Notes: generated by a model from the sequence alone, not told the origin. Numbered from the stretch's first letter, positions 25,358-33,964 are shown. The stretch: DNA of 64,000 bases from Lentzea pudingi (GCF_014646255.1 NZ_BMNC01000003.1:620001-684000); one strand, 5' to 3'. A program made the numbers and translations.

Positions 25358-26467
25358 ATGACCGAGCGGGGCTGGGCGTCCCGGCTGCCGCCGGCGGTGC
25401 GGGATTCGCTGCTGCCAGCGGTTCTCCTGCTGCACGTCTTGACCATGTGGGCGCCTGCGGAGTTGCCCGTGGCCGCCGCGCTCACCGCCGCACTCGCGCT
25501 GCCCTTGGTGTGGCGGCGCCGGGCCCCGCTCGCGGTGTTCGGCGCGGTGGCGGCAGCGGCCTTCGTCCAGTGGCTGGCGGACGTCCAACTGCCCGCGGAC
25601 ATCGCACTGCTGGTGGCTCTCTACACGGTGGCCGCGAACTCGGACAGGCGCGTCACACTCGTCGCCGTCACCGTCGTGGAGATCGGGGCCGTTCTCGCCT
25701 GCCTGCGCTGGGCGACGGATGGCGCGTTCCTGACCCCCTTCGCCGCGCTCACCGCGATGGTCGTCGCCGCGGCCGTGCTCGGTGTGAACGACCGGGCCAC
25801 ACGTGCCTACCAGGAAGTCGTGCGGGAACGGGCCGTTGCCGAGGAAAGAGCCAGGATCACCAGGGAGATGCACGACATCGTCACCCACAACCTGTCCGTC
25901 ATGATCGCGCTCACCGACGCAGCCGTCTACGCGCAGCACCGGTCGCCTGCCAAAGCCAACGCCGCGATGCTCCAGGTCTCCGAGACAGGCAGGCAGGCGT
26001 TGGCCGACATGCGGCGCTCACTCGGCGTCCTGCGCACCGATGAACCGGACGCGGTGCGCCACCCGCTGCCCGGCATCGCGCAACTGGAAACCCTCGCAGA
26101 CCAGATGCGCGCCGCTGGTCTCCCGACCGGCCTGGACATCGACGGCGGTTGCACACACATACCCGCGACCGCGCAACTGACCGTCTACCGCCTGGTGCAG
26201 GAGGCCTTGACGAACACCCTCAAGCACACGCCCACCGGCACACACGCGAAGGTCCGGATCGAGTGTGGTGCCGAGACCGTCACAGTCGACGTCACGGACA
26301 CCGGCCCGCCGACTTCCCCTGTCAGTGCCTCTGGCCACGGCATCACCGGCATGCGTGAGCGCGCGGCCGGCTACGGAGGGACGGTGCTGGCCGGACCGCT
26401 TCCCGACGGCGGCTGGGGAGTGCACACCAGCCTCGTCTTCGGCGGTCGCCCAGTGGCGTCCGCATGA
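25358..26467 (+). CDS. NarL-type sensor histidine kinase
   Basis: 369 residues from ATG 25358. Four to five hydrophobic segments between residues 15 and 145, no large extracellular loop. A HisKA_3 dimerisation segment has the phosphorylated histidine in TREMHDIVTHNLS (H172), and the ATPase domain has VQEALTNTLKH and GHGITGMRERA. It autophosphorylates and passes phosphate to the overlapping response regulator (ATGA overlap). The adjacent divergent membrane hydrolase and this architecture resemble envelope-stress systems. Confidence 0.92.
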   Translation: MTERGWASRLPPAVRDSLLPAVLLLHVLTMWAPAELPVAAALTAALALPLVWRRRAPLAVFGAVAAAAFVQWLADVQLPADIALLVALYTVAANSDRRVTLVAVTVVEIGAVLACLRWATDGAFLTPFAALTAMVVAAAVLGVNDRATRAYQEVVRERAVAEERARITREMHDIVTHNLSVMIALTDAAVYAQHRSPAKANAAMLQVSETGRQALADMRRSLGVLRTDEPDAVRHPLPGIAQLETLADQMRAAGLPTGLDIDGGCTHIPATAQLTVYRLVQEALTNTLKHTPTGTHAKVRIECGAETVTVDVTDTGPPTSPVSASGHGITGMRERAAGYGGTVLAGPLPDGGWGVHTSLVFGGRPVASA

Positions 26468-27126
26468 CGACCCGCGTCCTGATCGCCGACGACGAGGCGC
26501 TGCTGCGCATGGCGTTCAGCATGATCCTGGAGGCGCAGCCGGACCTGACATCGGTCGGTGAAGCAGAGGACGGCCTCACCGCGATCCGGCTCGCCGCCGA
26601 CCTGCGTCCCGATGTCGTCCTCATGGACGTCCGCATGCCGGGAACCGATGGAATCGAGGCGACCCGGCAGATCGTCCGGAACTGCCCGCAGACCAAGGTG
26701 CTGATCCTCACCACCTTCGACCTGGACGAGTACGCCTTCGCAGGACTCAAAGCCGGAGCCTCGGGCTTCCTGTTGAAGAACACCAGACCCGAGGAACTGC
26801 TCACCGCGATCCGCACCGTGGCCGCGGGCAACGCGGTCGTCTCCGGGCGCATCACCCGCCTCCTGCTGGAGAAATTCCGCCCGCACATCCCCGACGCCGT
26901 TGCAATCGCCCGTGACGAGCGGCTGAGCAGGCTCAGCGCCCGTGAGCGCGAGGTGCTCGTCCAGGTGGGCTCCGGTCTGTCCAACGCCGAGATCGCCGCC
27001 ACCCTGCACCTCGCGGAGGCGACTGTGAAGTCCCACCTGGGGCGAATCCTGCACAAGCTCGAACTCCGCGACCGGATCCAGGCCGTGATCTTCGCCTACG
27101 AAAGCCGCCTCATCCACCCGGTGTGA
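26464..27126 (+). CDS. NarL/LuxR-type response regulator
   Basis: 220 residues. Receiver domain with acidic pair (ADDE, residues 8-11), phosphorylated aspartate in PDVVLMDVRMPG (D55), conserved Thr (LTTF) and Lys (KAGASGFLLK). C-terminal LuxR helix-turn-helix from about 150: LSAREREVLVQVGSGLSNAEIA. The start overlaps the kinase stop, so the pair are made together. Confidence 0.95.
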   Translation: MTTRVLIADDEALLRMAFSMILEAQPDLTSVGEAEDGLTAIRLAADLRPDVVLMDVRMPGTDGIEATRQIVRNCPQTKVLILTTFDLDEYAFAGLKAGASGFLLKNTRPEELLTAIRTVAAGNAVVSGRITRLLLEKFRPHIPDAVAIARDERLSRLSAREREVLVQVGSGLSNAEIAATLHLAEATVKSHLGRILHKLELRDRIQAVIFAYESRLIHPV

Positions 27127-27444
27127 TGTCCGTAGGTCCATGCGATCGCGGTTGAGTGGAGACCGCGTCAAGGCGCGGTACGAGCCGCGGACGCCTGTGC
27201 GAAACGGACTCCGTCGAGTACGCGTGGGTGAAGGCCGGGGAGGAGACAACCGCGATCTCGTCATTGATCACTCACAGCCCGCCCGCCGCGAGTCCGTGCT
27301 GTTCAAGTCGAACGGCACGGCCTGGGAGGCTTCGTGATCGCTATCGGCGTCACTGGCCGTTCTCTGCCGCCAGCCGTCTTGTCCATTGTGGACGGAGTCG
27401 CACGTCGCTGGTCGAAGCCGTCAGGCGGCCGCCGCACTTCGGAC
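27127..27444. other. Convergent intergenic region without recognisable features
   Basis: Lies between the response regulator and the TetR gene, which converge. Short open frames exist but none looks like a protein. No clear terminator hairpin was found. Confidence 0.4.
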
Positions 27445-28110
27445 TCAGAAGCGCGGCAGTACGCCCAGGAGTGAGGTGATGATCGAAAGCCGCAGCGCTG
27501 TCCGCAGTTCGATGCGGTGGACCGCCAGCGCCGGCTCGGATTCGTAGACGGCCAGCAGGCTCGGCGGCGTCGAGGTGTAGGCGGACAGTGCGCCTGCCAC
27601 CAGCAGATTGGTCAGGCAGAACTGCTCGGCCTGGTCGCCGACCTCGGGCAGGTACCGCCGGACCAGGTCGGCCATCACCGCGAGATTGCTCAGCGAGGCC
27701 CGCTTGTGCCGGCGGACCACGTCGACCGAGACGTTGTGCTCGAGCACTCCGCCCTGCGCGCCGTAGAGATCGCAGAGCGCCGTCTGGGCGGCGAGCGACC
27801 GGCTGAGGACGTCGGCCGTCTGTTCCGCTCGTTCCACCGCGGGCTGGGCCAGGTCGACGCCGCGGGCCAGTTCCTGCTCGAGTTCGGCCAGCCAGGTCGC
27901 CGTCCGGTCGTCCATCAGGTCGAGCAGCACCGCCTCGCGGGACTCGAAGTAGCGCAGCACCGCCGTCTTGGCCAGGCCGACCCGCCGACTCAGCTCGTTC
28001 AGAGTCACCCCGGCGACCGGCATCTCGTCGAGCATCGCCGAGGTCGTCTCCAGAATCGCCCGGCGCCGGACCTCACGCTGCTCTTCGGTGCGCGCCCGCT
28101 GGAACGTCAT
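27445..28110 (-). CDS. TetR-family transcriptional repressor
   Basis: 221 residues. N-terminal helix-turn-helix: RRAILETTSAMLDEM, VTLNELSRRVGLAKTAVLRYFESREAVLLDL. The C-terminal ligand domain is all helical. It diverges from a short-chain dehydrogenase gene across about 100 bp that contain three near-identical palindromes, so it very likely represses both genes and is released by a substrate of the dehydrogenase. Confidence 0.93.
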   Translation of the reverse strand: MTFQRARTEEQREVRRRAILETTSAMLDEMPVAGVTLNELSRRVGLAKTAVLRYFESREAVLLDLMDDRTATWLAELEQELARGVDLAQPAVERAEQTADVLSRSLAAQTALCDLYGAQGGVLEHNVSVDVVRRHKRASLSNLAVMADLVRRYLPEVGDQAEQFCLTNLLVAGALSAYTSTPPSLLAVYESEPALAVHRIELRTALRLSIITSLLGVLPRF

Positions 28111-28128
28111 GACGTGGATCCTAGCTTG

Positions 28129-28198
28129 GGTACCGCCGGTACCTTGACAGTGTACCGGCGGTACATTACTGTTCAGCTATAAGTTACCGGCGGTACAT
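28129..28198. promoter_or_regulatory. Three TetR operators (TACCG-S-CGGTA)
   Basis: GGTACCGCCGGTACC at 28129-28143 and TGTACCGGCGGTACA at 28151-28165 are perfect 15-bp palindromes with an odd central base. TTACCGGCGGTACA near 28184-28197 is a third, slightly imperfect copy whose end lies 13 bp before the dehydrogenase ATG. Binding here would block both divergent promoters. Confidence 0.85.
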
Positions 28199-28210
28199 TA
28201 GGAGCATGTG

Positions 28211-29125
28211 ATGAACTGGACCGAGCAGCAGATCCCGCGCCAGAACGGCCGAGTCGCCGTGATCACCGGCGCCAACACCGGACTGGGCTTCGAGACCGCC
28301 CGGCGACTCGCCGAACGCGGCGCGGCGGTCGTGCTGGCCGTGCGCGACACCGAGAAGGGCAAGCTGGCCGCCGCCCGGATCAACGGCGATGTCTCCGTGC
28401 AGGAACTGGACCTGACCTCGCTGGAATCGGTGCGCGCCGCCGCGGCCGATCTGCGCGCCGCTCACCCGCGGATCGACTTGCTGATCAACAACGCCGGGGT
28501 GATGTACACGCCGAAGCAGACCACTCGCGACGGCTTCGAGATGCAGTTCGGCACCAACCACCTGGGCCACTTCGCGCTCACCGGCCTGCTGCTCGACCTG
28601 CTGCTGCCCGTGCCCGGCTCACGAGTGGTCGCGGTCAGCAGCACCGGCCACCGCATCAACGCCGCCATCCACTTCGACGACCTGCAATGGGAGCGTTCCT
28701 ACAGCCGCTCCGCCGCCTACGGCCAGTCCAAGCTCGCCAACCTGATGTTCACCTACGAGCTGCAGCGCCGGCTCGCCGCGCACGGCACCACCGTCGCAGT
28801 GGCCGCACATCCCGGCATCTCCAACACCGAACTGGCCCGCAACACCCCGCCGCTCGCCCGCCGGTTGATCACCTGGCTCGCTCCGGTGATCTCCCAGCCC
28901 GCGACGACGGGCGCGCTGCCCATCCTGCGGGCCGCCACCGACCCGTCCGTCCTCGGCGGGCAGTACTACGGACCCGACGGCCTGGCCGAGCGGCGCGGCC
29001 ACCCGAAGCTGGTCACCTCCAGTCCCGACTCCTACGACCTGACCGTGCAGCAACGCCTCTGGACCGCCTCGGAGGACCTCACCGGCGTGCGGTTTCCTGT
29101 CGGTTGGGCAACTGCCGCGGCATGA
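28211..29125 (+). CDS. Short-chain dehydrogenase/reductase
   Basis: 304 residues; AGGAG about seven bases before the ATG (GTG at 28208 also possible). Has TGANTGLG (19-26) for NADP(H), NNAG (93-96), catalytic Ser143/144 in AVSSTGH, Tyr170 and Lys174 in AYGQSK. This is the retinol-dehydrogenase/WW-oxidoreductase-like group of actinobacterial SDRs often controlled by a divergent TetR. Natural substrate unknown; a detoxification role is likely from the regulatory design. Confidence 0.92.
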   Translation: MNWTEQQIPRQNGRVAVITGANTGLGFETARRLAERGAAVVLAVRDTEKGKLAAARINGDVSVQELDLTSLESVRAAAADLRAAHPRIDLLINNAGVMYTPKQTTRDGFEMQFGTNHLGHFALTGLLLDLLLPVPGSRVVAVSSTGHRINAAIHFDDLQWERSYSRSAAYGQSKLANLMFTYELQRRLAAHGTTVAVAAHPGISNTELARNTPPLARRLITWLAPVISQPATTGALPILRAATDPSVLGGQYYGPDGLAERRGHPKLVTSSPDSYDLTVQQRLWTASEDLTGVRFPVGWATAAA

Positions 29126-29218
29126 GCCGCGCGAGGGGACAGCATTCCTGTTCTTCGCGCGAGCTGCGCTGCACGAGTTCGACCTCGTCAGGGTCGACGA
29201 GAAGCAGTACGGCGCCAA

Positions 29219-29524
29219 CTAACCAAGTGCCGGCCAGCTTGACGACGCATAGCGCCGCGTAATGACGACCAGCAAGCCGTCGTGCTCGCGGATGCTCAGC
29301 CGGGTATCTGCGCTCCAGTCCAGCGCCGCGATGACTTGGCGGTCAGCGACCCGACCGCGGCTGTCGACGCTGGCCATTCCGTATAGGACGTTGGTCAGTC
29401 GAGGCGCTCGGAATGCTGGGACGGTGATAAGCGGAAGGGGCTGGCCAACGAGGCGCGCTGACGCGTTCCTGGCGTCTTCTTGGGTGGTTTCCGGAACGAT
29501 CGGCCGGATGTAGGGGAACGTCAT
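29219..29524 (-). CDS. AbrB/MazE/SpoVT-like DNA-binding protein
   Basis: 101 residues from ATG 29524 with GGGTGG upstream. The C-terminal half reads LYGMASVDSRGRVADRQVIAALDWSADTRLSIREHDGLLVVI, the swapped-hairpin beta-barrel pattern (VDSRGRV-D, L-W--GTRL-I). Proteins of this type commonly accompany tyrosine integrases in actinobacterial mobile elements. Two perfect palindromes lie just upstream (29560-29587 and 29596-29615) and are candidate autoregulatory sites. Just left (29126-29218) a short stretch reads ALHEFDLVRVDEKQYGAN, probably the tail of a lost gene. Confidence 0.7.
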   Translation of the reverse strand: MTFPYIRPIVPETTQEDARNASARLVGQPLPLITVPAFRAPRLTNVLYGMASVDSRGRVADRQVIAALDWSADTRLSIREHDGLLVVITRRYASSSWPALG

Positions 29525-29559
29525 CGAACGCCACCCACTGGTGGCACGGAAACGCAAAA

Positions 29560-29587
29560 CAGGTGCTCAAGTGGACTTGAGCACCTG
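29560..29587. promoter_or_regulatory. 28-bp near-perfect palindrome
   Basis: CAGGTGCTCAAGT-GG-ACTTGAGCACCTG, 13-bp arms with no mismatch and a 2-base centre, 36 bp upstream of the AbrB/MazE-like gene start. An operator for that protein, or a recombination-related site. Confidence 0.65.
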
Positions 29588-29595
29588 CCACGTGG

Positions 29596-29615
29596 ATGTG
29601 GCAAATTTGCCACAT
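29596..29615. promoter_or_regulatory. 20-bp perfect palindrome
   Basis: ATGTGGCAAATTTGCCACAT, a perfect palindrome 8 bp from the preceding one and 5 bp before the right tRNA-like direct repeat. The left repeat has a shorter palindrome (19159-19172) in the matching position. Confidence 0.65.
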
Positions 29616-29620
29616 TTCGG

Positions 29621-29750
29621 TGTCCGAGGGGGGACTTGAGTCCACACATGTAGCAAGCTTGCACAGTTCGTGTGTTCATGCGCTTTTGGATAGCTCGAAC
29701 CTAGGATAAAGGGCCAGTCGACTCGATTCAATCTTTCGTCGCTAAGTTAC
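29621..29750. repeat. Right copy of the 10.4-kb-spaced direct repeat (possible attachment-site relic)
   Basis: Partner of 19181-19306. On the minus strand its start reads ACTCAAGTCCCCCCTCGGACAC, close to the T-arm and acceptor 3' end of a tRNA-Leu/Ser gene; upstream bases do not fold into a tRNA. The remainder to 29882 holds no gene. Confidence 0.65.
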
Positions 29751-29882
29751 GTCGGCCGGGGCCAAGAAATTTCGCGGCGAACTGTCGGACCGCACGCTGA
29801 TCTGGAATCAGACCAGGACATCTGCAAGATGCTCGTCGCTTCGAATCGGCGCGGGTTGCTCATGGTCATCACCACGTGCGAT

Positions 29883-31559
29883 TCAGGCTTCGATGACGAC
29901 CGGGATGACCACCGGTCGGCGGCGGTATGTGCGTTGTGCCCACATTTGCACCTGCTGGCCGATGAGACGTTCGAACTCCGCCACGTCGGTGGTGCTCCTC
30001 TCCGCCGCGCCTGCGAGGGCCTTCTCGATGGCGGGGATCACCGGCAGGAACGTCGAGGCGTCGTGTTCGAAGCCGTGGGCGATGAAGTCGGGTGTGTCGT
30101 CGAGCCGCCCGGTGTCGGTGTCGATGATGGCGACTACGGTGATCATGCCTTCCTCGCCCAGCGTGCGGCGCTGCGCCAGGGAGTCCTCGGTGACGCCGCC
30201 GACGGTCTGGCCGTCGACGTAGATGTTGTGGATCTCGACCTGGCCGGTGACCGAGGCCCGGCCCTCGTGCAGGTCGATGACGTGGCCGTTCGCGGCGACG
30301 AGCACCTGGTCGCGGTCGACCCCGGTCTTGACGGCCAGCTCGGCGTTGGCCCGCAGGTGGCGTGCCTCGCCGTGCATGGGCAGGACGTTGGTGGGTTGCA
30401 CGAGGTTGTAGCAGTAGACCAGTTCACCGGCGCTGGCGTGCCCGGAGACGTGGACCTTGGCGTTGCCCTTGTGCACCACGTTGGCACCGAGGTCGGTCAG
30501 GCCGTTGATCACGCGGTAGATGGCGTTCTCGTTGCCGGGGATCAGAGAGCTGGCCAGTAGGACGGTGTCGCCCTCGACGATGACGATCTCGTGCTCGCCG
30601 GCCGCCATGCGGGACAGAGCGGCCATCGGCTCTCCCTGCGACCCGGTGCACACCAGCGTCACCTGGTGGGCGGGAAGCCGGTTGGCGTCCCTGATGTCGA
30701 CGACGAGCCCGTCGGTCACCTTCAGGTACTCCAGCTCGGCGGCCAGACCCATGTTGCGGACCATGGAGCGGCCGACGAAGGCGACCTTGCGGCCGTGCAC
30801 GGCCGCGGCGTCGAGCACCTGCTGGATGCGGTGCACGTGGCTGGCGAAGCTGGAAACGATCACCCGGCGCGGCGTGGTGCGGAACACCTCGTCGATCGCG
30901 GGCGCGAGATCGCGTTCCGAGGTGGTGAAGCCGGGCACGTCGGCGTTGGTGGAGTCGACGAGGAACAGGTCGACGCCCTCCTCGCCGAGGCGGGCGAAAC
31001 CGCGGAGGTCGGTGATCCGCTTGTCGAGCGGGAACTGGTCCATCTTGAAGTCACCGGTGTGCAGCACGAGACCGGCGTCGGTGCGGATGGCGATGGCCAG
31101 ACCGTCGGGGATGGAGTGGTTGACGGCGAGGAACTCCAGGTCGAACGGCCCTCGAGTGAGCTGTTCGCCTTCCCGGACCTCGACCAGGACGGGCTTGATC
31201 CGGTGCTCGGCCAGCTTGGCGGCCAGGAACCTCAGCGTGAGCCGGGAGCCGATGACCGGGATGTCCCGTCGTTCCCGCAGCAGGTACGGCACGCCCCCGA
31301 TGTGGTCCTCGTGGCCGTGGGTCAGCACGATGGCGACCACGTCGGCCAGCCGGTCCCGGATGCAGCTCCAGTCCGGGAGGATCACGTCGACCCCGGGCTG
31401 GTGCTCCTCGGGGAACAGGACCCCGCAGTCGACGATGAGCAGCTTGCCCTCGTGCTCGAACACGGTCATGTTCCGGCCGATCTCACCGAGGCCGCCGAGG
31501 GCGATGACCCGCAGGGCATCCGGGGCGAGTGCGGGCGGAGGGGTGGACGTTCGAGCCAT
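29883..31559 (-). CDS. rnj: Ribonuclease J
   Basis: 558 residues from ATG 31559 (GAGGGTG upstream; GTG 31565 is possible). Metallo-beta-lactamase/beta-CASP RNase: LGGLGEIGRNM, the zinc motif THGHEDHIGG (81-86), HTGDFKMD, VDSTNADVPG, then beta-CASP elements ending HVSGHAS and LPMHGEARHL. It processes and degrades RNA from 5' ends. The C-terminal domain (TDTG to end) is complete. A CTCACG-TTA-CGTGAG palindrome lies 10 bp upstream of the start, next to a divergent-partner MerR gene. Confidence 0.95.
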   Translation of the reverse strand: MARTSTPPPALAPDALRVIALGGLGEIGRNMTVFEHEGKLLIVDCGVLFPEEHQPGVDVILPDWSCIRDRLADVVAIVLTHGHEDHIGGVPYLLRERRDIPVIGSRLTLRFLAAKLAEHRIKPVLVEVREGEQLTRGPFDLEFLAVNHSIPDGLAIAIRTDAGLVLHTGDFKMDQFPLDKRITDLRGFARLGEEGVDLFLVDSTNADVPGFTTSERDLAPAIDEVFRTTPRRVIVSSFASHVHRIQQVLDAAAVHGRKVAFVGRSMVRNMGLAAELEYLKVTDGLVVDIRDANRLPAHQVTLVCTGSQGEPMAALSRMAAGEHEIVIVEGDTVLLASSLIPGNENAIYRVINGLTDLGANVVHKGNAKVHVSGHASAGELVYCYNLVQPTNVLPMHGEARHLRANAELAVKTGVDRDQVLVAANGHVIDLHEGRASVTGQVEIHNIYVDGQTVGGVTEDSLAQRRTLGEEGMITVVAIIDTDTGRLDDTPDFIAHGFEHDASTFLPVIPAIEKALAGAAERSTTDVAEFERLIGQQVQMWAQRTYRRRPVVIPVVIEA

Positions 31560-31568
31560 GGTCACACC

Positions 31569-31583
31569 CTCACGTTACGTGAG
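31569..31583. promoter_or_regulatory. CTCACG-TTA-CGTGAG palindrome (MerR-type operator)
   Basis: Perfect 6-bp arms around TTA, directly upstream of the RNase J start and downstream of the MerR gene. CTCACGTNACGTGAG-like palindromes are typical sites of actinobacterial MerR proteins. Its closeness to the start codon means the RNase J transcript may begin at or within it. Confidence 0.65.
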
Positions 31584-31631
31584 AGTTGCCGGTGAGAGAA
31601 AATCGGCGACGCGGGCCAGGCGTGATGTTCG

Positions 31632-32015
31632 TCAGTCCGAGGGCAGGTGGGACCGCAGCGTCGTGGCGAAGTCCTCGGCGATGCGCAGCTGCGCGCGCAG
31701 CTGCTGACAGCGTTCGTCGGCGGCGGTCCAGAACCCAGAGAGGCGGTCGAGATGCTTGTCGCGATCGGGATCGTCGCCAGTGGACAGCGCGTCGAGGATC
31801 CCGAGCAGCTCGCGCATCTCCTCGAGCTGGAAGCCGAGCGGTTTCATCCGCTTGATCACGTCGAGGCGTTGCACGTCAGGCTCGGTGTAGAGACGGAAAC
31901 CGCCCTGGCTGCGCGCGCTCGGCACCACCAGGTCGACCTCCTCGTAGTACCGGATCGTGCGCAACGACAGACCGGCCCTCTCGGCCACCTCACCGATCTG
32001 CATGTGCTCGCCCAC
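31632..32015 (-). CDS. MerR-family transcriptional regulator
   Basis: 127 residues (GTG 32015; ATG 32003 is an alternative). N-terminal winged helix: MQIGEVAERAGLSLRTIRYYEEVDLVVPS, then the second HTH segment DVQRLDVIKRMKPLGFQLEEMRELL, then a coiled-coil with no cysteine pair, so not a metal sensor of the classical type. It lies upstream of RNase J in the same direction, with a palindrome on each side (31569 and 32110). Confidence 0.93.
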   Translation of the reverse strand: MGEHMQIGEVAERAGLSLRTIRYYEEVDLVVPSARSQGGFRLYTEPDVQRLDVIKRMKPLGFQLEEMRELLGILDALSTGDDPDRDKHLDRLSGFWTAADERCQQLRAQLRIAEDFATTLRSHLPSD

Positions 32016-32109
32016 AACATCCCTTCCAGAACTGCGTCACGATCACCACCCATTCTGGCATCACGCCAGGTGCTTGTGCCCCACTTGCGCCTCCAGGGCA
32101 GGTCCAGAT

Positions 32110-32127
32110 TACCGTCACGTGAGGGTA
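32110..32127. promoter_or_regulatory. TACCGTCAC-GTGAGGGTA palindrome
   Basis: 18-bp inverted repeat with one mismatch between the divergent merR and release-factor genes. Shares the CACGTGA core with the site before RNase J, so it is probably bound by the same MerR protein and could regulate merR itself. Confidence 0.6.
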
Positions 32128-32166
32128 GAGTTTGGCGAGATGTCGTCCAACCCCGAAGGATCGCGA

Positions 32167-33780
32167 ATGACCACCGCCACCCCGGTGACCGCCTCGTCCG
32201 GAACCGTGCTCGCGGAAGCGGAACGCAGGCGCACCTTCGCGGTGATCAGTCACCCGGACGCGGGCAAGTCGACCATGACTGAGGCGCTGGCCCTGCACGC
32301 GAAGGTGATCTCCGAGGCTGGCGCGGTGCACGGCAAGGCCGGTCGGCGCGGTGTGGTGTCGGACTGGATGGAGATGGAGAAGGCGCGCGGGATCTCCATC
32401 ACGTCCGCCGCGTTGCAGTTCTCCTACCGCGACTGCGTGATCAACCTGCTGGACACTCCCGGCCACGCCGACTTCTCCGAGGACACCTACCGGGTGCTGT
32501 CGGCGGTGGACTGTGCGGTCATGCTGCTCGACGCGGCCAAAGGCCTCGAGCCTCAGACTCTCAAGCTGTTCGACGTCTGCCGCTACCGCGGCATCCCCGT
32601 GATCACGTTCATCAACAAGTGGGACCGTCCCGGCCGGGACGCGCTGGACCTGTGCGACGAGCTGGGCGAGCGGATCGGGCTGCAGGCGATGCCGCTGACC
32701 TGGCCGGTCGGCGACGCCGGCCACTTCCGCGGCGTGCTCGACCGCCGCAGCGGGCACTTCGTGCGCTACCAGCGCACCGCGGGCGGAGCCACCGCCGCGG
32801 GCGAGGAGCACCTGCTGCCGAGTCAGGCCGAAGCCGAGGAGGGCGCGGGCTGGACGCGTGCCCGCGAGGAAGCGGAACTGCTCGGCGCGTCCGGCGGTGA
32901 GTTCGAGATCGAGCGGTTCCTCGCCGCCACGGCGACACCGGTGCTCTTCGGGTCGGCGGTGCTCAACTTCGGTGTGCGGCAGCTGCTCGACCTGCTCGTC
33001 GAGATCGCGCCCCGCCCCACCGCGCGGCCGGATGCCGCCGGTGATCCGCGCAAGCTGGACGCGCCGTTCTCGGCGTTCGTGTTCAAGGTGCAGACGGGCA
33101 TGGATCGCGCGCACCGCGACCAGATCGCGTTCGCGCGTGTGTGCTCCGGCGTGTTCGAGCGAGGCATGGTCGTGACCAACGCCGCCACGGGCAAGCCGTT
33201 CGCCACCAAGTACGTGCAACAGGTCTTCGGCCAACAGCGCTCCACTTTGGACACGGCCTTTCCCGGTGATGTGATCGGGTTGGTCAACGCCACCGCGCTG
33301 GGCGTGGGCGACACCCTGCACGCGGGCAAACCCGTGGTGCGTTTCCCTGGTTTGCCCAGCTTCGCGCCTGCGCACTTCGCCGTCGCGCGACCGGCGGACC
33401 TCAGTCGCTCCAAGCAGTTCCGCAGAGGCATCGAGCAATTGGAGTCCGAAGGCGTCGTGCAGATCCTGCGTTCGCTGCGTCGCGGTGACGGGGCGCCGGT
33501 GTTCGCCGCGGTCGGTCCCATGCAGTTCGAGGTCGCGGCACATCGCCTCGAAGCGGAGTTCAAGTCACCCGTGCGGCTGGAACCGTTGCCCTACACCGTC
33601 GTGCGCCGCCTGGCCGACCCCAAGCAACGGTCCCTGGTGGACGGCAACCGCACCGAGGTGCTCACCCGCACCGACGGCGTGGACCTCGCCCTGTTCGTCG
33701 ACTCCACCGCGCTGGGCGTCATGCGGCGCCTGCATCCCGAGGTGCGACTGGAGTCCCTCGTCGCAGGAACCGACGACTGA
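32167..33780 (+). CDS. prfC: Peptide chain release factor 3
   Basis: 537 residues from ATG 32167, supported by GAAGGA seven bases upstream (ATG 32140 is an in-frame alternative). Translational GTPase: FAVISHPDAGKST (P-loop), RGISITSA (switch I), DTPGHADFSEDT (G3), NKWDRPGRD (G4), followed by domains II and III (VFKVQTGMD, EVLTRTDGV end). RF3 recycles RF1/RF2 from the ribosome. Length and motifs are normal. Standing gene, not part of the neighbouring clusters. Confidence 0.96.
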   Translation: MTTATPVTASSGTVLAEAERRRTFAVISHPDAGKSTMTEALALHAKVISEAGAVHGKAGRRGVVSDWMEMEKARGISITSAALQFSYRDCVINLLDTPGHADFSEDTYRVLSAVDCAVMLLDAAKGLEPQTLKLFDVCRYRGIPVITFINKWDRPGRDALDLCDELGERIGLQAMPLTWPVGDAGHFRGVLDRRSGHFVRYQRTAGGATAAGEEHLLPSQAEAEEGAGWTRAREEAELLGASGGEFEIERFLAATATPVLFGSAVLNFGVRQLLDLLVEIAPRPTARPDAAGDPRKLDAPFSAFVFKVQTGMDRAHRDQIAFARVCSGVFERGMVVTNAATGKPFATKYVQQVFGQQRSTLDTAFPGDVIGLVNATALGVGDTLHAGKPVVRFPGLPSFAPAHFAVARPADLSRSKQFRRGIEQLESEGVVQILRSLRRGDGAPVFAAVGPMQFEVAAHRLEAEFKSPVRLEPLPYTVVRRLADPKQRSLVDGNRTEVLTRTDGVDLALFVDSTALGVMRRLHPEVRLESLVAGTDD

Positions 33781-33964
33781 CCGTCTCCTGCTGTCGTCCG
33801 CAAGTTCGAGGTGCTGGGACTGACCGCAGTGCTCTTGGGCACCGGCACGTCCGCAGTATGAACGTGTCCCTGCCGTCGGATCGTGCGTCTGCGATGTCAC
33901 GCTCGCCACGACGTCCCGCTGTGATGGCGGGCCGGTGGTGGTTCAGCGCCGAGCGAACGGGCTT

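Noticed and set aside
27140..27337. 65-codon plus-strand ORF between the response regulator and the TetR gene
   Set aside because: No ribosome site, no family resemblance and Arg-rich composition typical of chance frames.
19181..29750. Complete tRNA genes at the two direct repeats
   Set aside because: Only the T-arm/acceptor-like end is present; no D or anticodon arm can be folded from the neighbouring bases.
29621..29882. Riboswitch or structured RNA upstream of RNase J region
   Set aside because: The area is downstream of the RNase J stop, and the sequence is explained by the direct repeat.
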